Part shown: positions 9,947-21,964 of the stretch, in pieces
How the letters are laid out: every line of letters begins with the position of its first letter
How positions within the stretch are numbered: the stretch's first letter is position 1
Origin: Rusavskia elegans
Taxonomy: Eukaryota; Ascomycota; Lecanoromycetes; Teloschistales; Teloschistaceae
Assembly: GCA_011316305.1 (NCBI GenBank)
Contig: SAUG01000067.1
Span: forward strand, 124,001 to 188,000
DNA: 64,000 bases
Reading direction: 5' to 3'
Notes under the pieces: generated by a model
The model's database searches: none
The model's input: only the letters and a program-made list of their open reading frames with translations
Told to the model about the DNA's origin: nothing
Made by a program: the position numbers and the translations under genes

Positions 9947-11875
9947 TCACGAGCCCTGACGCGGAGCGTTTTCCGGACTGAGACTAGATGGATCGATGGT
10001 CCCGAACGGGATCATTTGGTGGATGTCCATCTCTTCGCTTGAGGATTCTTCATGGAAATTTAGGTGTGAGGCGGAGTCGTCGATCCCTGGTGAATGCATT
10101 GGCAGGTTAAGATTCTGTTTTGAGTACATTTCACTCAGCATGAAGCCGTCGTCAGACATGGTAGACTGATGATCTTGCGCGATCGAGAGAAAGTCTGCAG
10201 ATGGACTGCGATGCATATGGCTCATTGGTGGTGATTGATCCGCAATAACTGGATCTCCATGACCCGAGAATGCAGAGAGTGGAGATACCGAAGGTTGGAT
10301 CAAGTTCGGGTGCTCCATCATGGGCGATAAGAAGGGGAGGCCGTATTGGTTATAGTTGGCAGCCGGCCCTGAATCTACATTGGCAGCAGAAGGATAGAAC
10401 GATGGGCTGGCATATTCCGAAGGCGAGTTCGTGGTAGCAGCTGACAATGGATATTGCCGATATTCGAGGCCGTAGCCGGATGATGTATCAATGCGTAGAT
10501 TGGGCCCAAGTGGACCCAGATTGTTATGATGTTGGGGGATAGGAGCGAATATGCTCGGGTCAGTCACGGTTGTAGAAGGATGTTGGATATGGAAGGAGGG
10601 CATCGGGTGCTGAAGTATCGAAAAGTCCACCGCACATGGTACTGATCGACTTCTGGTGCGTTTGTGACCCCGGGGTATCGACGGCGGACCCATACCGAAA
10701 CCGGTTTCCTGAAATTGGGCTAAGTGTGGATGTGTCATGTGGTTAGGCTGAGAAGCCGGTCGTGGGATGACTGGCGAGACGGGAGCAGACGCCGCGATGG
10801 CACGAGAGTCGAAAAGACTATGTCGGGTCTGGAACGATTCCAGAGAGACAAGTTTGGCTAGCTGGCCACTTAGGGTACTTGGATGTCCACCCAGATGGTG
10901 GACTAGTACTCGAGATGCTTGTTGATCTTCAGTGAAATCCCCACACTGATGAAATCCTCCGGTCCCGGAAGAATCCATGAAGAAGTTTGGTGGTCGACTC
11001 AGTTCCACGAGCAAGCCTCGGGGTTTCAGAGGCATACCGCTGGGATCCTCGGCAGGACCCGTGTTTTCCAATGTGATGTTCTTGATGTAGGAGAATGGAT
11101 ACTCGATCTTGTAACCAGCGGAGTCATTGTTGATGTAGTAGGTGAGACAGGCTTTGTCCGGTGCGTAGAAAACGACGAGGTCCATGGCGTTTTGTCCTAC
11201 ACGACGCCAAGTACCTATGCTTAGAGACTTGCAGGAAAAGTGATGAATTACTGTTGAATGGTTAGGAGATGGCAGGAAGTGGTGTTTCGCGGATGAACCT
11301 ACCGACTTTCCCAGGTGAATTTGAATCGGCTTTCATCAACATACCACCACCGTATGCATTCATTGTACCTGGCGCTCGACCGAGGGGACCGTAGAAGTCC
11401 CTAGCATTGGGCTTGCCGTTCTGAAACTCCTGCATTGCCAGGTAGGCGCGCATTGACTCGGGGATGGAATCGCAGTCTTCGCCGGTTTCGATGCTCTTTT
11501 TCGCCAACAGCTTGATTTTTGCACGCCTGGGTTCACGTGTCAGCCGTGTCCTCCCTTCCTACTAGCCATGGAGCCTGACCTGTTTTGGAACCATATTTGC
11601 ACTGATCGTTCAGTCATACTGATGTCTTGCGCGATGCGCTCTCGAACTGCAGCCGTTGGGGTTGGGTTCTTGTTGAATTCTACTTCGAGCGTGATCAGTT
11701 GATCTTGTGTTGCTCGTTGACGTTTTTGATTCTTTTGCTGCTGGGTCAGGGTGCTTTTCCGAGGGGGACGACGTGACAAAGAGCTGCTAGTCGCGGAGCC
11801 ATTAGTGCTGGCTGTTGTGACGGGCGGAGAGGGAGTTGACGGTGCCATGCTGTCTGGCGCTCCGATGACGACCAT
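9947..11875 (-). CDS. HTF1: Homeobox transcription factor, Htf1/Hox2 (S. pombe Phx1) type
   Basis: Three exons on the minus strand: 11875-11580, 11526-11303 and 11250-9947, giving 607 residues. A homeodomain occupies about residues 48-108: [20 protein letters not shown] in helix 1, then [14 protein letters not shown] in the recognition helix; the first intron falls inside the recognition helix at QNR. A second conserved block (about 165-225), [20 protein letters not shown] followed by [22 protein letters not shown], is shared with Phx1 and the Htf1/Hox2 family. The rest is a Pro/Ser/Asn/Gln-rich probable activation region. Htf1/Hox2 is needed for conidiation in several plant-pathogenic and saprotrophic fungi; the role here is inferred from that. 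The gene-free region upstream is unusually long, as for many developmental regulators. Confidence 0.85.
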
Positions 11876-12480
11876 GAGGACTGCTGGAAATTCCCCTTGC
11901 GAAGAGTACTTCTACTTTGGGCTACCTAAATCTCCAAGGAAGGTCTGGTGGACGACGACGATAGTTGCGGACAGAGATGGGTAAAGGTGGGACTTGTACA
12001 ACGGAGGTGTGTTGTGCGAAGATGGTGCGACTGACACGGTGACGCTGCTAAATCAGTAGATACTGAGGACGAGCAAGGTAGTGATGGCGGCGCCCAGCTG
12101 TGATGGCTTAGGGAGTGAGGTGAGAGTACACGGCACCGATACAAATCCGGATGAACAGAAAGACAAGGGGGAGCCGAAGGAGTGTAAAGGACCTGAAAGG
12201 AGTGACAGTGTCCGTGAGGCAACAAAAAGACAAGTTGAAGAAGGAACGGACCGACGTCGAGCTTCTCAGCAAGCGACGACGAAGAGCAATGGTATGGTGA
12301 TGATGATGAAAGGAAAGGCAGTCGTGGGAGTTGGAAGGAAAGGTACAGACAGGGTCAGGCGAGGGAGGCGAAATCCGAAATACCCCTGAACGGGCGCACA
12401 GCCTTTCAAACGATCGCCCGCCCGGAACGTTCATCGTTTACCGCACAACGGGACAGATCATGTGTGCTAGCCATCCAAAC
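11876..12480. promoter_or_regulatory. Upstream/leader region of the homeobox gene
   Basis: Read on the minus strand this stretch is pyrimidine-rich (many CTTTC, CATCATCAT and TCCTT runs), which is typical of a long fungal 5' leader and promoter. Several short open frames begin in it, so upstream-ORF control of the homeobox gene is possible but not shown. No protein family is recognisable. Confidence 0.35.
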
Positions 12481-14252
12481 ATACACTAGAGTGGAGTATC
12501 ATCGTCTCGTTTCTTTCTTCCGTTCCTTGTTCGGCTCTCACGTCGATCAATACTAATAATGGGCGGCCGCAGGGAGACAGATCTTTCCGGTTCACCGTTA
12601 CCGTAGAGATATCCTCTACCTCCACTTATCGGTGTTCCAAAACTATCCTAGCGACTACCTTACTGGGATGATTTTCTCACAGCAACATCTCACGTTATCA
12701 ATCCTACTGCGCTGTTTCTCAATCGTCAGCTGGACAAGGCTCGGAGCCAGACAACACCGGAGAATCCATCACGGAGGATGTTGGTTCTCCCTGCATCCAC
12801 GCTACCGCACCTTTTTCGATAAGACGGTGTCCTCAAGCGTCCGCTGTTCACTGGGCCCATGCATCTCGTGGTGCCTGCTTAATCGCCCAGTCTTCTCAAA
12901 ACCTCAAACATACGCGACATGAAGATGGTCCCTTTCATGCTGCATGGCAATCATTGACAGAGCGCTTCGCTTGGAGAGTCGGGTTCCTGACTGTGGAGGC
13001 CCCTGAAGCGGTTCTCACTGTCAGCTGGGGCGCATCGTGAGGCTACACGGTTGGAATCTTGCTAAATCGGTGCAGACATTGAAGGCTGCAGGTTTAGGCT
13101 TGTATTCATGGGCAGGACTTACCGTCCTACTGCATATCGCGTCTTCGCCGTTTCATAAGGTACGTTTGCACTAATTCAGGTACGCGCTCGCAGTCATACC
13201 AGGGCGAATCACTTCTCCCCACACCGATCCCACGCTTCAGTTCGACCGGCAAATGGCATCTGGCAAGACTGGTAGGGCTAGCAACCGTCGGGTGGATGTT
13301 CGCTACGTTCCACTCTACAGAGGTACGATTGACGGTTCATACAAGTTCATCTTCTCGATCTTCGACAGCTCTCATCCATCAAGAGACTTAAATTCCCGAT
13401 TCTCGTCGGGTTACCGGGTATGGTGAATAATTAGGCAAATGCCACGTTTTGGGGTCATGCATATGCAGAAGACGGCATGGATCCATATACAACACCCCGG
13501 GCTCTCGAGGCCATGGAAATTGCCTTTCCGACAGACTACAGCGAACCTCTCAACACTCTATTGTTAGCACTCTGCGGACACGAAAGATGATTAATAGTAG
13601 AATAATGTTGGAGATGCTTTCAAGCCATGATTCCATGAGGCCGAGAGGACAAGACTTCCGTTGATTTGAGCAGACATCTTTAATTACTGTCTATCAACGG
13701 CAATGGTCTGACTTCGATCCTTACAAATACTGGTCAATGTTCAAGGGCGTTAAGGCTGGAGACCCTCTTTTCCATCCGATCTTTATTCTAGCCGGTCTCG
13801 GTCTCATAACATTTGATTCGAATGTGTCTTTTGTGGCCAGGATAGCACCACTGAAGTCCCGGTGATGGCGGCAGTGTTTTTACTCGTAGAGTGCCACACT
13901 TTTTTTCGATGCCTGAGCTATACCCAAGCATTTCTTGGTACGATGCATGGACATGTGCTTCCAAAGGTTTTAGAGTGATAGTATGTTGCGTCATTCTTAC
14001 TTTTCCTAGTTCTCTGGCAACACGCATATTATATTTTGTTTCTAAGCTAGCAGGCGAGTCCAGCAATATCGGATCAGGACGTTAGGAGGGCATCAAGCGA
14101 TCGATTAATTGATTGAATCCTCTGAACCCCAATAGTTCATCCTGGTCAAAGCCTGGCCAAAAGGAGATCTATTTCCAGGACAGCTGCTGTGACGTTGGAA
14201 ACCAGCACTGCCCCTCATAGAGGACCAATGGACTATTTCAGACATGCTCATA
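12481..14252. other. Gene-poor region with scattered protein-like fragments
   Basis: No intact gene model can be built over this 1.77 kb. On the plus strand several short stretches look protein-like but are separated by stops and frame changes: GKWHLARLVGLATVGWM (about 13243-13310), ATFWGHAYAEDGMDPY (about 13440-13490) and FDPYKYWSMFKGVKAGDPLF (about 13709-13770). GT-AG sites could link some of them, but stops remain. Either this is a decayed gene or a multi-intron gene that I cannot resolve. I do not recognise the family. Confidence 0.3.
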
Positions 14253-14254
14253 TA

Positions 14255-14326
14255 GCCGACGGTCAAGACCCCTAAGCTCGCTAGGCTCGCTTAGAGGGCC
14301 TCGGCTTAACGGACCAATCAGCTTAA
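14255..14326 (+). repeat. Left terminal inverted repeat of the pogo/Fot1-like element
   Basis: It matches the reverse complement of 16523-16594 at 68 of 72 positions. The four differences are all transitions at CpA or TpG contexts. Its GC content is far above that of the transposon core. Confidence 0.92.
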
Positions 14327-16522
14327 TAGATCTAAAAAGGGATATTATTACGCGTAGTATTATAATTTAGCTAGAACTACTTTGATTCTAGATATTTTTA
14401 AATCGGATTAAAGCCCTGATTTAGCGTTTTATATTATTAATATAATATTAAACGATTAGATGATAAATAGTAATATTATTTATAGATAAAGTTATCTGAT
14501 TTTAGATATAATTATAATATAAATATTTTCTAAATATTTTTAAATAATAACTATATAGAATACGTATTTAAAAATTATAGATTCTAAAATCTAATAAATA
14601 GTTTATATTTTAACCTTTTTAGCGTATAATAATATTAGGGCGTTAAAGTTCTATACTTTTTAAAGAAATTTAAATAAATAGCGACGCTCTAAAGTTTTAA
14701 TATCGCTTTTTTTTTCCGAAATCTTTTCTATTACTTCCTTTTTTTCCTACTCGTTTACTAATCGTTCTACCTCGGTATTATAATCTACTATTTTTTAAAT
14801 AACCTTTTCTAAATATTTATATTTTTTTTTTTTAAAGTAAATTTAGCTATTTTTTTTATATCTATTATCTCCGCCTTTTTTATCTATTCCGAATATATTT
14901 TTCTATATTTTTTTCGTTCGATAACGCTATATATAAATATTCTAAAACTTTTAAAATTAGTTTAAATCTTTTATTTAGCTATTTCCTCTAATATTTAATT
15001 AAAATCGCGAGTACGTAGTTTTAATATAAACTAATCCCGTTTAATAGCTTTAAAAAATCTAGATATATATATAGGATTAATAATATAAAAGCCGTTATTT
15101 TCTATTTAGATTTAATTAAAGAATTTAAAAGCCCTCTTTATTATATTAGATCCTCGCGGAATACGATTAAAATTTTTAGAATCGGTAGAAAAAAATATAA
15201 CTAGTTAAACTATTATAGTTATTTTAGTAAAAGAATCTTTAGTTCGTATAATTTATAGAGGCGCTAGTAAAACTTTAGAATTAAAAGGATAGATATTAGT
15301 ACGGCGCTATAAATTCTTAAGCGTACCTTTAATAAATATTTTATTATAGAAATTTTATAGAACTATAAAGAATTCTAGACGGGTAAATTTACTATCGCTA
15401 TTATAAATTATCTTTTTAATAGCGATATCGTAATTCGTTTTATATAGCTGGAAGATTTCTATATTTAATAGCGATATAAAATATATAGAATAGGTAAATA
15501 ATTTAAATAGCTTAATATTATATTTATCGGCTAAATTAAAAAACTCCAAAATAATATAAAAGCTAAAGTTATTAATAATAAATAACTAGTATTTACCGAC
15601 TTTTTTCTTTTTCGTATTTTTAATAAAATAATATAGTTAATCTAGTACGAGGTTATCGTTCTTATATTCTATAATCGAATATCTAAAAAATACGTTATTA
15701 TTAAAATCGTTTTCTATATTTTATTTATATATAATATACTAGACTTTTAAAATAAATAGAAAAAAAATAATCTCGTCGGTAGTATTAGAAAAAGGGATTA
15801 AAATAAAGCCTAAATCGTAGAGAAACTATTAATTTAATTATTTCTATCGAAATATAATAGTCGTAATTATATAAATCGGCGATAATATTTTTTTTCCTTT
15901 TATTTCTATTAAATATAATAACTATACAGAAACGTATATAATTAACTCGAAAGTCAATTTTATCTATATTTTATATATTATCGAGTACGATACTGTATTT
16001 CTAAATTTTTATCTAGAATTTACCGAAATATTTTTCTAATATCTTAATATAATTAGTATCCTTTCTATTAATATTAAAACGGCGTTAAATAGTCGGATAA
16101 AATTTTAGATAACGTTTTATAAATTATATAAACTAGTATTTACTGATAGGAAAAGCTAGTTAGTTATCGCGATATAGAATATAATTAGCAGCGTCTTCGA
16201 CGAGCTAGAAGTTTAATAACTAGTTAATATTATTAAAGCGTTTAATATAATATATTAGAATATTTAGTTAAATATCGATTAGACGTTTATTAGTAAAATT
16301 TTTTATAGATTTAGAATTACCTCCGGCGATACGTTACTATAGAATTTTAGCTTTAATATTATAATAGCGGACGTATTTAGCGGTATCGTCGAGTTTATTA
16401 TTATAGAAGGCTTTAACTGCTTCTTTATAACGTTTTTCTAATATATAGTAGACCTTAATAGCTTTAGATATAATATTATAGAGGTTTAAAATCAGGAGGT
16501 ATAATTATAAAGAAAAGGTCCT

Positions 16523-16594
16523 TTAAGCTAATTAGTCCGTTGAGCCGAGGCCCTCTAAGCGAGCCCAGCGAGCTTAGGGGTCTTGACCGTCGGC
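16523..16594 (-). repeat. Right terminal inverted repeat of the pogo/Fot1-like element
   Basis: It is the inverted copy of 14255-14326. It is followed directly by the TA target duplication at 16595-16596. Confidence 0.92.
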
Positions 16595-16596
16595 TA

Positions 16597-16930
16597 GAAG
16601 GGGACTGCTGAAACAACAGTCGCAAATGACGTCTCGGATGAAAGTGATTGGTGGCGACAGGCCACGAGTGGGGTGCCCAAAGGTGCCTTTCGGAACTTGA
16701 AAATTGAAACCCCTCAGCTCCATCCGTACCTACTCCACCTCTTCGCCTACCCCCTCCACTATGTCAAAGGAAATGCTTTTCGTCATGGCACACCTCTGCC
16801 GTCTTTTCCCGTCTTGACTGTCGTTATCGTCCCAATACCCGGTGCAGCGGTATAATGCAGCTGTCCTTTCAAAGGGAATCCTTTGTCGACCGACCTTTCA
16901 ATAAATCACCTTAACGTTACCTTACCATAA
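16597..16930. promoter_or_regulatory. Promoter region of the flippase gene, abutting the transposon
   Basis: Only 380 bp separate the right end of the transposon from the flippase ATG, so the promoter must lie here or within the element. The stretch is of normal base composition with CT-rich runs near 16740-16850. Confidence 0.4.
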
Positions 16931-17080
16931 ATGATTACGACTCTTGAGCCTTCGATGAAGCCACCGTCGCATCACGATGGTGAGCAACGGGCAAGCGGGT
17001 CCGGACGAGAGACTCGGGGCGGTTACTGTGGGCTCAGGCACCAGCATCCAAGATGGCCTCCAGGACGAGACCAGCCATAA
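16931..17080 (+). promoter_or_regulatory. Upstream ORF overlapping the flippase start
   Basis: An ATG at 16931 opens a 49-codon frame that ends at the TAA 17078-17080, about 100 bases inside the flippase coding region but in a different frame. If the transcript starts upstream of 16931, ribosomes beginning here would bypass the main start at 16977. An overlapping uORF usually lowers translation. The transcript start is unknown, so the role is inferred. Confidence 0.35.
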
Positions 17081-20000
17081 CGATCCTTCGCCGCCAACAG
17101 CACCAGCAACCATCGATGGGAACAGTATTCATGATCCTTCTGGACAGCCCGTAAGCTGCAGTACAACAAGTTCGTGCACCGACGACCATCAGCCTGTCAT
17201 AGATGAGTGGAATACATCCACCAACAATAAAGAGCAGGCGGGCTTAGCGTCCTCTCTGCGACTCGATACGACACACGTGGTATGGCAGAATTCCTCTAGC
17301 GACGATGAAAACAGCAGGAAACCTCCTTTGGGACCTCGTTCGGACACTGAGACCGGCAATGCGTCACCGGGAAAGACCCGGCACCCCCCTTTATCACCTC
17401 GAGCTCGGGAACGAGGTTTCTCACTCAGGCGGTCCATGCTTACACGAAATATTCATGGGGAGTCAGAAAGCAATACCCCACACGACGAAACTATCTCCGG
17501 CACTTCGAAGAAGTCCAGAACGACCATTGCTGTCTCTCCAGTGGCGCGCAAGAGCGATCAAGACACGCCGTTCCCAAGACCGCTGAAGTCAAGTACCGGC
17601 CTGTCCTCCCTGCCTCATTACGAGACATGGCTCCGAAGCCGCGTTGCGAAGTCTGGTCTACTTTCTTCCCTAAAATTCGCATACAAAAAGGCACACAAGG
17701 CAATCCTTCGCATTCAAGAGCTGCCACCATCGAAGGATGGACGTCACATCGCGATAAACAGAAGCGGCAAGAAAGGACTCATAGATGAAAGAACCAATCG
17801 TGAATATGTCGACAATACGATTCGATCGTGTAAATATACCGCATGGAATTTCCTGCCACGTCAATTGTACGCCCAATTTTCGAAACTAGCAAATTTCTAC
17901 TTCCTCTGTGTATCAATTTTACAAATGATTCCGGGGCTGAGTACTACTGGCACTTATACTACGATTGTCCCGTTGGCTTTTTTTGTCATGTTGTCAATGG
18001 CAAAAGAGGGGTACGATGATTTGCGACGCTTCAAGTTGGACAAAGCCGAGAATAACAAGTCAACCGCCGTACTTAGTACTGAAGGCTCTAATTCCGAGGT
18101 TCGGGATAAGATCACTGATCCAATCTCAACTGTACAGAGACCGGAGCGATGGAAAATGATGAAATGGAAGGATGTTCGAGTTGGTGACGTGGTCAGGCTT
18201 GTCCGCGATGAAGCGGCTCCAGCAGACTTGGTCGTGTTGCATGCGAACGGGATGAACGATGTTGCCTACGTTGAAACCATGGCACTGGACGGTGAGACCA
18301 ACCTCAAGAGCAAAGCAGCACCTTCTCCAGTTTCCAAAGCATGTTCGACGATTGAGGATCTCTCTCGATGTGAAGCTCGCTATTGCGTCGAAGACCCCAA
18401 CCTTGACCTTTACAAATTCGAGGGAAGAGTCCACATTGGGCACGAAAACCTACCTCTGACTAATAGTGAGATCATTTACCGGGGAAGTGTCATTAGGAAT
18501 ACACCTGAAGTCCTTGCCATGGTGATATACACTGGAGAGGAGTGTAAGATCCGGATGAACGCCACCAAAAACCCCCGTATCAAAGCTCCGTCTTTGCAGG
18601 CTGCAGTCAATAAAGTTGTTATTATCACAGTTCTTTTCGTCCTGGCCCTCGCAATATTCAACACCGTGGCTTACCAGATCTGGCGAGACTCGACAGAGGA
18701 CAAGTCGTGGTATCTAGTTGATGCAAGTGTGGGATTCTTTCCTATCCTGGCCTCCTTTATCATCCTCTTCAATACCATGATACCGCTTTCACTATATGTC
18801 AGCTTGGAAATTGTCAAGTTGTTCCAGATGATCCTCATGAACGATATCGAGATGTATGACGAAGAGTCTAATACGCCCATGGAAGCACGAACATCAACCA
18901 TCAACGAGGAACTCGGCCAGATTAGGTGTGCTTCCCTTCCTATGAAAGCACGGGCTACACTAATACGTTTAGCCACATCTTTTCTGACAAAACTGGTACC
19001 TTGACGAACAATTCCATGCGCTTTCGAAAGATGAGTGTTGCTGGTACGGCGTGGCTTCACGACATTGATCTCGGCCCGCCAAAATCCAAAGTTTGGATTT
19101 CTCCAACAGCTACCATCCCGCAAAGGATTTGTAAAGGCAAAGAACCTATCAGACGTGGAACGTTTCCATCAATTGTTACTCCAAGCTCCAAGACTGGTGA
19201 CCAGGGCTCGGCAGACACTCCAATATCAGCAGTATCTCGGAACGGTTCGGTGGGATCAGCTTGGAAATCGTCGGTAAAGCCAAATGCATCCCATTCTGAA
19301 ATGCGGACGGTGGTGCTCATTCGCTATATTCAAAGCCGGCCGCATACGATGTTTGCTAAGAAAGCCCGATTCTTCTTACTTTCTTTGGCGCTTTGTCATA
19401 CATGCTTGCCCGAGAAGAATGAACAGCAGGAGATTGAATATCAAGCCGCTTCACCAGACGAGATCGCTTTAGTGCGAGGAGCCCAGGAGCTAGGGTATAT
19501 GGTCGTTGATCGACAGACGAAAACTATCACCATCAAGAGCGATGTCATTGGGAGACCAGACTTGGAGCCGCGTCTTGAGATTTACCATGTACTCGATGTC
19601 ATCGAGTTTTCTAGCTTGAGGAAAAGAATGTCGATTATCGTGCGCATGCCAGACTCAAGAATCTGTGTTTTCTGCAAAGGCGCCGACACAACGATAACCA
19701 AGCTCTTACGCCTTGCCAGCCTTGCTGAAAACCAAGCTATGAAGGTGGAGAGGAGAGTAAGTAAGAGGCAAAGTCTTGAGGCGCAACAGGCTCTCCGACG
19801 GGACAGTGAACAACGACACCGCAAAGACAGCATGACAAGGACAAGTATCAGTATACATCGCCCGAGCTTAGCTGCACAAAGGCTACGACCTATCCAAGAT
19901 GAACTTGATGATTGGCTGAAAGACCGAGAGCAGGATGTAGAGTTTTCTGTGAAGGATGAGGATAGCATTTATTATTCGCCCCGTCCATCTACTCATTACG

Positions 20001-21964
20001 GGACAAGATACCCGCACACAAGTTTCGATGGCGGGAATCAATTGCAGGGGGACGAAACGGAAAATCTGGTCGAGGAAGCACTTGTAGTCAATGACGCCGC
20101 AGTGTTCGAGAGATGTTTCCAACACATCAACGACTTCGCCACCGAAGGATTGAGAACACTACTCTACGCCTACAGATATCTTGAAGAAGACGAGTACGAT
20201 GGCTGGAAAAAGCTATACCTCGATGCTACAACAAGTCTTATTGACAGACAAGAAAAGGTGGAAAATGTAGGAAGTATGGTGGAGAGAAACCTTGAGTTGG
20301 CCGGTGCCACAGCCATCGAAGACAAGCTACAAATGGGAGTTCCAGAGACAATCGACAAGCTCCGACGTGCAGGCATCCATATTTTCATGCTCACCGGTGA
20401 CAAGATTCAGACTGCGATCAATGTCGGACACAGCGCCCGGATGATCAAGGACTATTCTTCGATCACGGTCCTTGATCACAGCAGCGACATGGAAATGGTC
20501 AGCCAACGCATAGCTGCCGCCACTCTTGAAATCAACGGCGGACAGGTGGCCCACTCTGTCGTTGTGATTGATGGTCACACACTTGGCCGAGTTGAAGCGG
20601 ACCACGTCGTCAAACAACTTTTCTTTGAGCTCGCTGCTCTTGTCGACACATTGATTTGCGCCAGAGCTTCCCCTGCGAACAAAGCATCTCTGGTCCACGC
20701 AGTCCGGAAGAAAGTGAAAAATGCAATCACACTGGCGATTGGTGACGGAGCCAACGACATTGCCATGATTCAAGAAGCGCATGTTGGCATCGGCATCACG
20801 GGCAAAGAAGGCCTCCAAGCCGCACGGACTTCCGACTATTCGATAGCACAGTTCAGGTTCCTATTGCGTCTCTTGCTGGTACATGGCCGTTGGAACTACA
20901 TTCGGACATGCAAGTATACTCTGGGTACCTTCTGGAAGGAATTCCTGTTCTATCTGACCCAAGCGCTATATCAGCGATGGGTTGGTTACACGGGTACCTC
21001 CCTGTACGAGTCGGCGAGCTTGTCGATGTTCAACACGCTGTTTACCTCCTTGCCAGTCATCTTTATGGGTATATTTGAGAAAGACCTTTCAGCGACCACC
21101 TTACTTGCGGCCCCCGAGCTGTACAGTTTTGGCCACCGTAATGGAGGCTTCTCGATCCGTATCTACGCTGGCTGGATCTTCATGGCAAGCTCAGAAGCCA
21201 TGGTCGTATATTTCCTCATGCTCGGGCTCTATGGGAAAGCAGTCTTTACGCTCGACAACGGCTTGTATGCCATGGGCGTGCTGACGTTCACTGCATGCAT
21301 CATAATCATCGCGACCAAAATGCAATTCACCGAGGTTCACAACAAAAGTATCACCTGTGCACTCGCGATGTTTCTGAGTATTGGGGGTTGGTTTGCGTGG
21401 AACCTGGTGCTCAGCTCAATGTATAGCAACAACGTCATCTACAACGTACGAGACGGTTTCCTCGATCGCTTCGGTCGGAACGTGCTATGGTGGCTTACTC
21501 TCATACTCATCGTTTTGTCCTGCTGCGGACTTGAGATCGGCGCGAAAGCCCTGAAGGTGGCTTTCATGCCCGAAGACGAGGATATTTTCCGTGAACTGGA
21601 AAAGGATGCGGCCGCAAGGGAAAGGCTGGAGCGCGCAGCTGCAATAGGATTGAAGGATCACATCAATGACGACGTTAGTCCGGAAGAAGAGGTCCAACGC
21701 ATACGGACACATGAAGAACAGGAAAGAAGGGAAGGCGAAGTCCAAGAGCTTCTTGATCGACCTCGGGTGATGCTTGAGCAAAATGGTGTTCGCAAAAGAC
21801 AGCTCTCGGCAGATCTGGCACAGGATATCGAGTTGGTGGATGTACAGAGAGTGGACCAATCTGTGGCCGACAAAGACAACGGCAAATCTAAAGAGATATC
21901 CTCACCGGTCCAAGAATTGCTGAAGAAAGGGTTTGGTCATGTGAGAAGGAGTTTGGATGTTTGA
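16977..21964 (+). CDS. DNF3: P4-type ATPase phospholipid flippase, Dnf3 type
   Basis: Exons 16977-18925 and 18973-21964 give 1646 residues. The first 275 residues are a polar, Ser/Thr-rich N-terminal tail. Then come the P4 entry motif RSCKYTAWNFLPRQLYAQFS, the IPGLSTTGTYTTI segment typical of Dnf3, DGETNLKS in the actuator domain, the PLSL motif of TM4, the phosphorylation site DKTGTLT (Asp at about 655), the hinge GDGANDIAMIQEAHVGIGI, and a C-terminal membrane bundle ending about 1460. Flippases move phospholipid from the lumenal/outer to the cytosolic leaflet, normally with a Cdc50-type partner. The 47 bp intron lies four codons before the phosphorylated Asp. A long insert in the nucleotide-binding domain (about 900-1040) is polar and RIP-free. 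The tail (about 1500-1646) is charged with coiled-coil character. Confidence 0.93.

Larger units (their letters stand above)
14255..16594 (-). mobile_element. RIP-mutated Tc1/mariner-superfamily (pogo/Fot1-like) DNA transposon
   Basis: The element is 2340 bp with 72 bp terminal inverted repeats (14255-14326 and 16523-16594) flanked on both sides by TA (14253-14254 and 16595-16596), the target duplication of Tc1/mariner elements. The repeats begin GCCGACGGTCAAGACCCCTA. The core is extremely AT-rich and almost devoid of CpA and TpG, the result expected of RIP. On the minus strand, read inward from the right end, remnants of an N-terminal DNA-binding region can still be followed (for example AVKAFYNNKLDDTAKYVRYY, then RIAGGNSKS and LVEDAANYIL, at about 16150-16470), resembling the HTH-psq/Tc5-type domains of pogo/Fot1 transposases. 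Many stops show that it is dead. No homologous gene is disrupted at the insertion site. Confidence 0.88.
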
